Origin: Microcaldota archaeon
Lineage (GTDB): Archaea; Micrarchaeota; Micrarchaeia; Micrarchaeales; CABMGC01
Assembly (NCBI GenBank): GCA_027449585.1
Contig: DAIDLJ010000015.1
Location: forward strand, 1 to 20,641
DNA length: 20,641 nucleotides
Direction of reading: 5' to 3'
A program made the translations under genes and the position numbers. This document shows positions 7,691 through 14,659 of the stretch, piece after piece (within the stretch, counting starts at the first letter, position 1; each line of letters begins with the position of its first letter). Under the pieces are notes generated by a model. That model searched no databases. It had not been told where the DNA came from and saw only the letters and a program-made list of their open reading frames with translations.

Positions 7691-8596
7691 TTACTTCTTC
7701 GAGTCAGCTATCGCCTTGATCAGCGCGCTGAATATGTCGGACTTTAGCGACTTTATCTCCTTCTCAGCGATCTTTACGTGTATGGTCACCACGTAGAACA
7801 TCTGGTGCAGGTACTCGACCTTCACGTCGTGCGCATCGGCATGGTGCTCCTTTATGACGTCGTCTATTATTTTCTGCAGCTTATCGAACGAAACGGATAT
7901 GTCCACGTCGAACTGTATCTTCCTCACATGCTCCTTTGCCCGGTGATAGTTTATGATGAGCGACTGGGCAACTATGTTGTTTGGCAGGTATACCGGTACG
8001 CCCTCGTCGTTTATAACCTTGGTATAGAGAACCCCTATGCTCTCTATTGTGCCGGATATTCCTGGGACGAACTTGTCGTGCGGATAGCTCTGCGGCTGGA
8101 ATGTGTACTGCCAGGTGTGCAGTATCACGTGGTCATCAGGCTCCACGGCGTTGCTTGCGAGCAGGTAGAGTCCTGCTATGAAATTTGATATCGTTGACTG
8201 CGCCGCAAGTCCAAGTATTATTCCCAAAAATCCGGCGCTTACAAAGAGCCCGCCAAGGTACTGGTAGCCAAAGACTATGTAGAGGGCTATTAGGATCACC
8301 AGGACAAATCCTATTATGCGGGTTATGTTGCTGAGCGTCTCAGCCTCGGCCTTATGCACATCCTTTAGCATGTAATAGTAGACGATCCTTGCAAGGACTT
8401 CGACTATGGCTATCCCGAAAATTAGGGTAACCGCAGCATATCCGACTGTAGAAGCGGGAAGTATGTTTAGATAGGTGAGCACTATGTAGATTATGACTAG
8501 GGATGCCATCATGCTATAGAGCGTCCTGAGAAGAAGGTGGTTTTGTCGCAGCTTTCTTTCGTGGACTTCGGCGCTCTCGCCCATTTCATCAACCAC
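7691..8596 (-). CDS. MscS-family small-conductance mechanosensitive channel
   Basis: This 301-residue channel would release solutes on hypo-osmotic shock. Hydrophobic helices lie at about 27-47, 52-73 and 92-112. The Gly/Ala-rich pore helix follows at about 115-150 and includes LGLAAQSTISNFIAGLYLL, the MscS TM3 signature. The beta domain comes next (VEPDDHVIL, then SGTIESIGVLYTKV and the VYLPNNIV loop that matches the MscS PN motif), and then a soluble alpha/beta C-terminal domain. About 20 residues (159-178, His/Tyr/Pro-rich) are inserted between the first beta strands. The start is GTG at 8596, because a strong TATA box (8618-8628) predicts a transcript start right there; ATG at 8584 is the alternative. 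Confidence 0.92.
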   Translation of the reverse strand: MVDEMGESAEVHERKLRQNHLLLRTLYSMMASLVIIYIVLTYLNILPASTVGYAAVTLIFGIAIVEVLARIVYYYMLKDVHKAEAETLSNITRIIGFVLVILIALYIVFGYQYLGGLFVSAGFLGIILGLAAQSTISNFIAGLYLLASNAVEPDDHVILHTWQYTFQPQSYPHDKFVPGISGTIESIGVLYTKVINDEGVPVYLPNNIVAQSLIINYHRAKEHVRKIQFDVDISVSFDKLQKIIDDVIKEHHADAHDVKVEYLHQMFYVVTIHVKIAEKEIKSLKSDIFSALIKAIADSKK

Positions 8597-8617
8597 TAAC
8601 TTCTATGCATGCTTCAC

Positions 8618-8628
8618 TATAAATATAT
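8618..8628 (-). promoter_or_regulatory. TATA box of the mscS gene
   Basis: On the minus strand the sequence is ATATATTTATA, a near-consensus archaeal TATA box. Its centre is about 26-27 bases from GTG 8596, so the message is predicted to be leaderless. This decides in favour of GTG over ATG 8584. Confidence 0.6.
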
Positions 8629-8673
8629 CTATCATGGCCTTTTTAGCCCGAAATGCGCGGCAATGAAGAAAGA

Positions 8674-8682
8674 TTTATAAAA
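8674..8682 (+). promoter_or_regulatory. TATA box for candidate small RNA
   Basis: TTTATAAAA is a near-perfect archaeal TATA box. It lies 168 bases upstream of lonB, too far to be the nearest lonB promoter. Its centre at 8678 places the transcript start at about 8704, exactly where the perfect inverted repeat begins. Confidence 0.5.
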
Positions 8683-8704
8683 CTTCAGGCCGATATTCCA
8701 TTCT

Positions 8705-8754
8705 GCGTTTAGAGAAAATTTCTATTTGTCCTTCCCCACCCTCTAAACGCCTTT
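8705..8754 (+). ncRNA. Candidate small hairpin RNA (10-bp stem, 26-nt loop, T-tract)
   Basis: GCGTTTAGAG (8705-8714) is perfectly complementary to CTCTAAACGC (8741-8750). They enclose a 26-base loop, pyrimidine-rich on its 3' side (TTGTCCTTCCCCACC), and are followed directly by CTTTT, usable as an archaeal terminator. Pairing stops exactly at both ends of the stem. A TATA box 26 bases upstream predicts transcription starting at the first stem base. I found no C/D or H/ACA box motifs and no tRNA-like arms. Alternatives are a long 5' leader of lonB or a regulator-binding inverted repeat, although a 26-base spacer is unusual for an operator. Expression is not shown by sequence alone. Confidence 0.4.
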
Positions 8755-8805
8755 TAAGACCTTTAGCCTGTGCGCCTTTTCCTGAACCAAAACAACTGTA
8801 AAGGG

Positions 8806-8813
8806 TTATAAAG
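8806..8813 (+). promoter_or_regulatory. TATA box of the lonB-top6A unit
   Basis: TTATAAAG is centred about 40 bases upstream of the lonB ATG (8850), predicting a transcript start near 8835 and a leader of about 14 bases. An overlapping ATTTATT (8814-8820) could shift the start a few bases downstream. No heat-shock regulator site was recognised. Confidence 0.5.
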
Positions 8814-8849
8814 ATTTATTGAGCTATCTAATCCTAAATTCTGGTCAAC

Positions 8850-11800
8850 ATGAAGAGATTCAAGACTACAGAAGAGGTGAAGATTCCCGATAGGCTAGTC
8901 GACCAGGTGATAGGGCAGGACAAGGCCGTTGATATAATAAAGAAAGCGGCCAAGCAGCACAGGAACGTGATGCTCATAGGGGAGCCTGGATGCCTGATAG
9001 GTGATGAACGGGTCTTTCTTGGTAATGGCGCTATTTTGAAGATACAGGATTTCGGAAGCCGGCATTTGGAGGACATAAATGCAGCAGTACTGGTAGGTAG
9101 CGGCAATAAGACAGCTAGTGCAAGGGTCTTCCATGCTTACGAAAAACAACCGACTATAGAGGTAATAACGGAATCGGGAAAGAGCATAAAGGGCACGCAC
9201 AATCATCCGATTCTAGTTGTCAACAATAAAGAAGAGCCTGCCGGCAGTGCAGGACTAGGAGTATGGAAACGCTTAGATGAGATACATGAAGGTGACAGAG
9301 TAGTCGTTGTTAGCGGCGTTAGGTGTACCATAAGAAAGTATGTGAAGACAGGATTTTCTACCGTAAAGAGAAATGCATTCGGCCCTAAATTCAGAGGCAA
9401 GCTACCATTAAAAGTCACCCCGTCCCTTGGCGCTTTTTTTGGTTATATGATAGGTGATGGATGGGTTGATGCAAACAGGGAAAGACTGGGTTTTGTAGTA
9501 TCGGATGACGAAAAGGATATTCTTCCCGAGCTTCTTTCATTCGTGCATGACAATTTCGCTGTGTGCCCTCCGACCAATGTAAGGAGAAGAACGGACAAGA
9601 ACAGAAAAATGACCATGCATTATGTGGACATATCAAACAAGGATATTTATCACAATCTCAAATTCTTGGGTGAGAAACGTGTTCCAGACTTGATTCTACA
9701 ATCTGGAAATGAAGTCGCATCTGCTTTCCTTAAATGGCTTTTCACCGCAGACGGCACGGTTTATAACGGGGGAAGGGGGAGGAGAGGCATAGGCCTAAAG
9801 GCAAAGAACATAGAATTGCTACGGGACGTACAGACAATGCTTCTACGATTTGGGATAGAATCAAGAATAATCGGCTTTTTGCAGGCATCTGCAAACAACG
9901 CCCCGCAGCTTGCCATAAGATCTGGACACAATATCATTAAGTTCAATGAAAAAATAGGCTTTGCATGCAACAAGAAGGTAAGAATTGCGGACGGGCTGGC
10001 TAGAGACGCCCATGCGTTTGCCAGGAGATTAAAGCAGAGAAGCGAGAGAGTCGTAAGAGTCATAGAGGGAGATCCAGAAGATGTTTTTGATATAGAGGTT
10101 CCAAAATGGCACAGGTTCATTGCAAATGGCATAGTATCCCACAATACAGGCAAGACGCTAATAGCCCAGGCCATAGCCGAGCTTCTTCCGGTTACGGACC
10201 TGGAGGACGTGCTTGTCTATAGGAACCCAAATGACGAGAATCATCCGCTGATAAAGAGCTTAAAGACCTACCCGAAAGTGGAGGCGGGAAAGCCTCTTGG
10301 CGACGGGCAAGGCAGGACCCTCGTGCAGAGGGAGAAGATGAAGAACAGGATGGACGTAGGCAAGGGGAAGAGCAGCTGGATACCTCTTGCAATGATGATA
10401 ATAGTTGCAATACTTGTGATAGTCACCTTCACCAACTTCGTCACGGGATACCAGACAGTGATGATAGGCGCGCTCATACTTGGAATAATGATATTCGGAT
10501 CCGTTCTCATGCTTGTCGGAGGATTTAGGAGGAGCGGGATGATGCCTGGCACCTTCGAGTCAAGCGAGCCAAAGCTCATAGTGGACAACACGGGAATGGA
10601 GCACGCGCCGTTCTTCGACGGCACAGGTGCAAGGGCCGGGCATCTTTTTGGCGATGTGAAGCACGACCCGCTGCAGAGCGGCGGCCTTGGCACTCCGGCG
10701 CATCTTAGGGTCGAGAGCGGACTCATACACAAGGCGAACAATGGAGTGCTTTTCATAGACGAGATAGCAGACATAGAGCCAAAGTCGCAGCAGGAGCTAC
10801 TTACCGCGATGCAGGAGAAGAAATATTCAATAACAGGACAGAGCGAGATGAGCTCCGGGGCGCTTGTTAGGACCGAGCCGGTTCCGTGCGACTTCCTGCT
10901 TGTGGCCGCCGGAAACCTGCAGGACATATCCAAGATGCATCCTGCGCTGCGATCAAGGATACGCGGATACGGATATGAGGTTTATATGGAGTCTTCGATG
11001 CCCGACACCGAGGCGAACAGGGAGAAGCTTGTTAGATTCATAACTCAGGAGGTAAAGAAGGACGGGAAGATACCTCCGTTCGACTTCGATGCATGCATGG
11101 AGATCATAGACGAGGCAAAGAGAAGGAGCGGAAGGCATGACAAGCTCACGCTCATCCTCAGGGAGCTTGGAGGAGTCGTGCGCGCGGCAGGAGACATGGC
11201 CATTGAAAAGAAGAAGAAGGTGGTGACAAGAGATGACGTGCGTGATGCGCTCAAGGTAACTACGCCGATAGAGGCCCAGTACGTGGAACAGTCACTCGAA
11301 TACAGGAAGGATTACAAGATATTCAAGACATCTGGATTTGCGATAGGAAGGGTGAACGGCCTTGCGATAGTGGGCTCGTCGTACCTGTCCGCAGGCATGG
11401 TGCTTCCAATAGTTGCCGAGGTAACCCAGGCGAGTTCCAGGACAGAAGGGAAACTTATACCCACCGGAAAGCTTGGGAAGATAGCGCGGGAAGCTGTGAA
11501 GAACATAAGCGCAGTGATAAAGAGACACATGAAAAGGGACATGGCAAAGTACGACATACACGTGCAGTTCCTGCAGACCTATGAAGGAGTCGAGGGGGAC
11601 AGCGCGAGCATATCTGTAGCTGTTGCCGTGATGTCCGCACTTGAAGGGATACCAGTCAGCCAGGACATTGCAATGACCGGCTCGCTATCTGTCAGGGGAG
11701 ACGTCCTTCCAGTCGGAGGGATAACCAACAAGGTCAGGGCGGCAATAGAGGCAGGGATGAAGCAGGTGATTGTTCCTGAGAGCAACGCAAAGGATATTTA

Positions 11801-11987
11801 CATAAACAAGAAGGAGCTTGGCAGGATAAAGGTCATTCCTGTAAAGAACATCGCAGAGGTCCTGCATTTTGCCCTAAAGAAGAGCGAGAGGAGGGATGAG
11901 ATGGTGGAGAAGCTCAGGAAGTACATAACAAGCGATTTCCGCGAGCGAAACCCGCTTGCCCTTGAAGAGATAGAGGCGGGAGAATGA
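8850..11987 (+). CDS. lonB: Archaeal LonB membrane ATP-dependent protease, intein-containing precursor
   Basis: This membrane-anchored AAA+ serine protease degrades misfolded and regulatory proteins on the cytoplasmic side. The precursor has 1045 residues. Residues 48-432 are an intein, leaving a mature protein of 660, the normal LonB size. After splicing, the Walker A motif reads GEPG-TGKT (44-47 joined to 433-436). Two membrane helices, at about 510-532 and 536-558, lie between Walker A and Walker B, the hallmark of archaeal LonB. Walker B is LFIDE (634-638). The protease domain carries the Ser-Lys dyad S918 (EGDSAS) and K961 (GGITNK). ATG 8850 gives the standard short N-terminus before the AAA+ module. 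The last codons overlap the top6A ATG in ATGA. ATPase activity depends on splicing because the intein splits the P-loop. Confidence 0.97.
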   Translation: MKRFKTTEEVKIPDRLVDQVIGQDKAVDIIKKAAKQHRNVMLIGEPGCLIGDERVFLGNGAILKIQDFGSRHLEDINAAVLVGSGNKTASARVFHAYEKQPTIEVITESGKSIKGTHNHPILVVNNKEEPAGSAGLGVWKRLDEIHEGDRVVVVSGVRCTIRKYVKTGFSTVKRNAFGPKFRGKLPLKVTPSLGAFFGYMIGDGWVDANRERLGFVVSDDEKDILPELLSFVHDNFAVCPPTNVRRRTDKNRKMTMHYVDISNKDIYHNLKFLGEKRVPDLILQSGNEVASAFLKWLFTADGTVYNGGRGRRGIGLKAKNIELLRDVQTMLLRFGIESRIIGFLQASANNAPQLAIRSGHNIIKFNEKIGFACNKKVRIADGLARDAHAFARRLKQRSERVVRVIEGDPEDVFDIEVPKWHRFIANGIVSHNTGKTLIAQAIAELLPVTDLEDVLVYRNPNDENHPLIKSLKTYPKVEAGKPLGDGQGRTLVQREKMKNRMDVGKGKSSWIPLAMMIIVAILVIVTFTNFVTGYQTVMIGALILGIMIFGSVLMLVGGFRRSGMMPGTFESSEPKLIVDNTGMEHAPFFDGTGARAGHLFGDVKHDPLQSGGLGTPAHLRVESGLIHKANNGVLFIDEIADIEPKSQQELLTAMQEKKYSITGQSEMSSGALVRTEPVPCDFLLVAAGNLQDISKMHPALRSRIRGYGYEVYMESSMPDTEANREKLVRFITQEVKKDGKIPPFDFDACMEIIDEAKRRSGRHDKLTLILRELGGVVRAAGDMAIEKKKKVVTRDDVRDALKVTTPIEAQYVEQSLEYRKDYKIFKTSGFAIGRVNGLAIVGSSYLSAGMVLPIVAEVTQASSRTEGKLIPTGKLGKIAREAVKNISAVIKRHMKRDMAKYDIHVQFLQTYEGVEGDSASISVAVAVMSALEGIPVSQDIAMTGSLSVRGDVLPVGGITNKVRAAIEAGMKQVIVPESNAKDIYINKKELGRIKVIPVKNIAEVLHFALKKSERRDEMVEKLRKYITSDFRERNPLALEEIEAGE
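8991..10145 (+). mobile_element. LonB intein with LAGLIDADG homing endonuclease
   Basis: The 385-residue in-frame intein is inserted between Gly47 and Thr433 of the Walker A motif. Position 1 is Cys (C48, CLIGDERV). Block B is GTHNHP (115-120), with the usual T-x-x-H. The C-terminal blocks are VFDIEVPKWHRFIANGIVSHN (412-432, given here as blocks F and G), ending in the His-Asn needed for Asn cyclization, and the +1 residue is Thr. Between them lie two dodecapeptide motifs, LGAFFGYMIGDG (193-204) and FLKWLFTADG (293-302), with metal-binding D203 and D301 intact, so both splicing and homing look functional. By eye, the intein uses more AAA, TTT and ATT codons than its host gene, which suggests separate ancestry. 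Thermococcales Lon proteins are known to carry inteins in the P-loop too. Confidence 0.96.
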
Positions 11988-13081
11988 GCGAGCCTTCGGC
12001 AAAGGAGAAGATAGAGGTCCTGGGCAAGGACATAGTAAAGAGCATAAAGGGAGGCAAGAGCCCAAAGTTCGTGACGCTCGCAAGGACAAGGTCAAACATA
12101 CAGTACGACCCGAGGATAGGATACCTAAAGCTTGGAAAGGCAAAGGAGGAGAGGGACTTCATAAACGTGGGGCAGTCGAAGAGGTTCATGCAGACGATAG
12201 CGATAGCGGCCAAGTGCCACAAGTTCGTCAAGGAGAACCTGCACACCACGATAAGGGGTCTCTTCTACCAGCTCAAGTACTCGCTTGGGGAGGACGTGGA
12301 TGAGAATATATTCAACGAGCAGGCCGAATCCAACCCGCTCATAGAGGACCTTGAGGTCAACCTCGGAACCACGCGTGAGTACCTCAACCTAAATGCAAAC
12401 AGGAAGGGAGTGCTTGCAGGAAACATGAAGGTGCTTGACAATTTCGGTGATGAGAAGGTAGTGATAGACTGCGCAAAGCAGGGAAGGAGCGGCTGGGCGA
12501 TACCAAGCGACGTGGACAACGACATAAAGTTCGTTGAGATAAAGGCCAAGTACGTCATAGTCGTCGAGAAGGACGCCCTGTGGCAGAGGCTAAATGAGGA
12601 CGGCTTTTGGAAGAAGGAGAATGCGATACTAATAACTCCGCAGGGTCAGGCGGCGCGTGGGACAAGGAGGCTCATACGCAAGCTTGCTGATGAAGGACTT
12701 CCGATATACGTATTTACGGACTCGGATGCGTGGGGGTGGTACATCTACTGGACCATAAAGACAGGGAGCATAAATCTCGCCTACATAGGCGGCGCGGTGG
12801 CCACCCCGGAGGCAAGGTTCATAGGCGTTACGATGTCCGACCTTGACAAGTACGAGTTCCTTAACAAGCTCACGATGAATGCGAGCGAAGTCGACCTGAA
12901 GAGGGCGCAGGAGATGCTCAATTATGAATGGATAAAGAACAGCAAGCCTTGGGTTGTGGAGCTTGAAAGGATGATAAAGTCTAAGAAGAAGCTTGAGCAG
13001 GACGCGCTGCAGGGACCGCGTCTCACATTCGTTGGCGACTACATAAGGGACAAGATAAAGAACAAGGATTTCCTGCCTTGA
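11984..13081 (+). CDS. top6A: DNA topoisomerase VI subunit A
   Basis: This is the 365-residue DNA-cleaving subunit of the archaeal type IIB topoisomerase, related to Spo11, which decatenates and relaxes DNA with the ATPase subunit B. The winged-helix (5Y-CAP) domain contains the catalytic tyrosine Y95 in TTIRGLFYQLK (88-98). The Toprim domain has E195 in VVEKDA and the D246-S-D248 pair in FTDSDAWGW. The length is typical, so the protein is complete. It starts at the ATG that overlaps the lonB stop (ATGA, 11984-11987), so the two are translationally coupled. Subunit B, usually the adjacent gene in euryarchaea, is not in this window and must be encoded elsewhere for the enzyme to work. Confidence 0.96.
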   Translation: MSEPSAKEKIEVLGKDIVKSIKGGKSPKFVTLARTRSNIQYDPRIGYLKLGKAKEERDFINVGQSKRFMQTIAIAAKCHKFVKENLHTTIRGLFYQLKYSLGEDVDENIFNEQAESNPLIEDLEVNLGTTREYLNLNANRKGVLAGNMKVLDNFGDEKVVIDCAKQGRSGWAIPSDVDNDIKFVEIKAKYVIVVEKDALWQRLNEDGFWKKENAILITPQGQAARGTRRLIRKLADEGLPIYVFTDSDAWGWYIYWTIKTGSINLAYIGGAVATPEARFIGVTMSDLDKYEFLNKLTMNASEVDLKRAQEMLNYEWIKNSKPWVVELERMIKSKKKLEQDALQGPRLTFVGDYIRDKIKNKDFLP

Positions 13082-13094
13082 CCAATCAGATACC

Positions 13095-13181
13095 TTTTAA
13101 TATCACCAAAGCAGCCATATCATTGGGGATTATACGCATAGACAGATTGAGGGCGCTAAGCGCAAATATACCGATCTTTCC
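13095..13181 (+). promoter_or_regulatory. Promoter and leader of the HAD phosphatase gene
   Basis: TTTTAATAT (13095-13103) is a TATA-like box predicting a transcript start near 13125 and a leader of about 57 bases, longer than others here. The leader holds a small hairpin, GCGCTAAGCGC (13153-13163), and a 22-codon open frame beginning TTG at 13123 and ending TGA at 13189-13191, overlapping the possible TTG start at 13188. Both could influence translation of the downstream gene; neither is proven. Confidence 0.35.
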
Positions 13182-13985
13182 TTGGCATTGAGTAGGACAA
13201 AGTTGATACTTTCTGATTTTGACGGATCGATAGTTCCGGACCATATTAAGAACTACATGGAGGACCAGAAGGTGCTGGAAGCCGCAAACATTGTCAGGTG
13301 CCTCTATCCCACGCCATACAAGTTCGCCACGATGACTGGAGGCAGCATCGAGAGGATAACACCTTGGGCGGAGCTCAGCGGCGCACCGCTATTCGCCGAG
13401 AATGGAGGAGTATTGCTAGACCCGCGGGACAAAAGCGGTCGGATAAAGATCCTGATGGATAAGGAAGAGGCTGACTTCATAATAAAATTCATATCTCCAA
13501 TGATAGAAAAGGAGCTTGACAAGAGCTATCCGGGGTACACAAAGTCCAGCACTAAGATAACAATGGCAACGTACTTCAAGCCGGAGAATGTTGCGATAGA
13601 TGAATTCAGGGATCATGTCCTAAGCTTCTTGTCAAGAGAACTCTCCAAAGAGCAATATGCGAGGATTTTTGTGACCTACGGAAAGACGCTTATAGACGTG
13701 AACCATGCTGGAGCAGACAAGGTGAGGGCCGTGAAATTTGCTTCGAAGTTCTTCGACGCCCCAATCGACAGGATAACTGCATACGGGGATGGGGACAATG
13801 ACAGGCCTGCCTTCGATGCAGTACTCAGAGGAAGAGGCACAGTCATAATACCGGCAAACCATGATGTTGAAGTGAGAAAGTGGGCTGAAAAGAACAGCGG
13901 CGATCTCTTTATAACCAAGCACCATCTTGAGTCTACAGAATGCCTCATAGATGTGCTTGGCCAGCTCTACAGAAGATTGGGCTAG
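13182..13985 (+). CDS. HAD-superfamily (Cof/IIB-type) phosphatase
   Basis: This 267-residue cytosolic hydrolase acts on a small phosphorylated metabolite through an Asp-phosphate intermediate. Motif I is DFDGS (12-16, nucleophile D12, acid D14). Motif II is TGG (52-54), followed by ENGG (73-76), typical of the IIB cap group. K180 in GADKVRA is the motif III lysine, and motif IV is GDGDNDRPAF (202-211) with Mg-binding D203 and D207. The family includes sucrose- and mannosyl-3-phosphoglycerate phosphatases, archaeal phosphoglycolate phosphatase and phosphomannomutase relatives; I cannot choose among them. The start is uncertain: TTG 13182 or TTG 13188, with no in-frame ATG or GTG nearby, although the frame stays open upstream to an ATT at 13122. 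It ends in CTAG shared with the convergent nth gene. Confidence 0.88.
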   Translation: MALSRTKLILSDFDGSIVPDHIKNYMEDQKVLEAANIVRCLYPTPYKFATMTGGSIERITPWAELSGAPLFAENGGVLLDPRDKSGRIKILMDKEEADFIIKFISPMIEKELDKSYPGYTKSSTKITMATYFKPENVAIDEFRDHVLSFLSRELSKEQYARIFVTYGKTLIDVNHAGADKVRAVKFASKFFDAPIDRITAYGDGDNDRPAFDAVLRGRGTVIIPANHDVEVRKWAEKNSGDLFITKHHLESTECLIDVLGQLYRRLG

Positions 13986-14623
13986 TTGACATCGCTGCTT
14001 GGGCAGATGTCCTTTAGGGCGCACCTAAAGCACTCCTTTTTCCTTGCGCCGCACGTATCGCGCCCCAATTCTATTAAGAGATTCGACGCCCTGCCCCACT
14101 CCTTTTGTGGTATTATCCTAAGAAGATCCTGCTCGACCTTGTTTGCATCGTCGTGCCTTGAAAGCCCCAGCCTTCTCGAGACCCTGCCGGCGTGTGTATC
14201 GACGGCTATCCCCTCATCTATGTTGTATCCTTCGTTCAGTATCACGTTTCCGACTTTTCTTCCGACACCAGGCAATTCCATCAGCTCACTAAGATGCCTT
14301 GGCACCTCTCCTGAGAACCTGCTTATTATGATCCTTGAGGCATTCTTGATGTTTTTCGCCTTGGTCTTGTAGAAGTTGACGCTCTTTAGGTATGATTCAA
14401 GCGTGCGCAGGTCTGCATTGGCATAGTCCTCAAAGCTCCTGAACCTGCTAAAGAGCCTTGGAGTGACCTTGTTTACCTGCGCGTCTGTGGACTGGGGTGA
14501 GAGAAGGACTGCAACGAAGAGTTCGCACATGTTGATGTGGGAGAGCTGTGTCCTTGGCCGGTAACCATATCTCTTCGAGAGCCTTCGCAGGACTTCAGCT
14601 ATGTATTTATCCTTAGAGGCCAT
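13982..14623 (-). CDS. nth: Endonuclease III, DNA glycosylase/AP lyase
   Basis: This base-excision repair enzyme removes oxidised pyrimidines and nicks the abasic site. The 213-residue length is standard. The helix-hairpin-helix LPGVGRKVGNV (117-127) contains catalytic K123, and D142 in VDTHAGRVSRRLG is the catalytic aspartate. Four cysteines, C191-x6-C198-x2-C201-x5-C207, have the exact spacing of the family's [4Fe-4S] cluster. ATG 14623 lies about 24 bases downstream of a TATA-like box on the minus strand, so the message may be leaderless. The gene converges on the HAD phosphatase and the two stop codons share the palindrome CTAG at 13982-13985. It diverges from the MEMO gene across 36 bases. 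Confidence 0.97.
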   Translation of the reverse strand: MASKDKYIAEVLRRLSKRYGYRPRTQLSHINMCELFVAVLLSPQSTDAQVNKVTPRLFSRFRSFEDYANADLRTLESYLKSVNFYKTKAKNIKNASRIIISRFSGEVPRHLSELMELPGVGRKVGNVILNEGYNIDEGIAVDTHAGRVSRRLGLSRHDDANKVEQDLLRIIPQKEWGRASNLLIELGRDTCGARKKECFRCALKDICPSSDVN

Positions 14624-14659
14624 ATAGCTAATCTGAAGTCTAGATTAAAATGTGTTGCC
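14624..14659. promoter_or_regulatory. Compact divergent promoter between nth and MEMO gene
   Basis: Only 36 bases separate the two starts. On the minus strand, CATTTTAATC (around 14644-14652) is spaced for a leaderless nth start at 14623. For the rightward gene, candidate boxes fall inside the nth 5' end (TATTTAT at 14604-14610, or CATATAGC at 14621-14628), so the promoters overlap and may interfere. I cannot decide which rightward box is used. Confidence 0.35.

Noticed and set aside
8705..8754. tRNA half, C/D box RNA or transcription-factor operator
   Set aside because: No cloverleaf arms, CCA end, or C (RUGAUGA) and D (CUGA) boxes were seen. The 26-base spacer between the arms is long for a protein operator. 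A simple hairpin RNA remains the better reading.
8991..10145. Separate gene or frameshifted insertion inside lonB
   Set aside because: The frame is continuous across both junctions, with complete intein splicing motifs and a P-loop restored on removal.
14537..14659. Upstream 41-codon extension of the MEMO protein
   Set aside because: It overlaps nth on the other strand and is not MEMO-like; the conserved N-terminus RSPAVAGTFYP begins right after ATG 14660.
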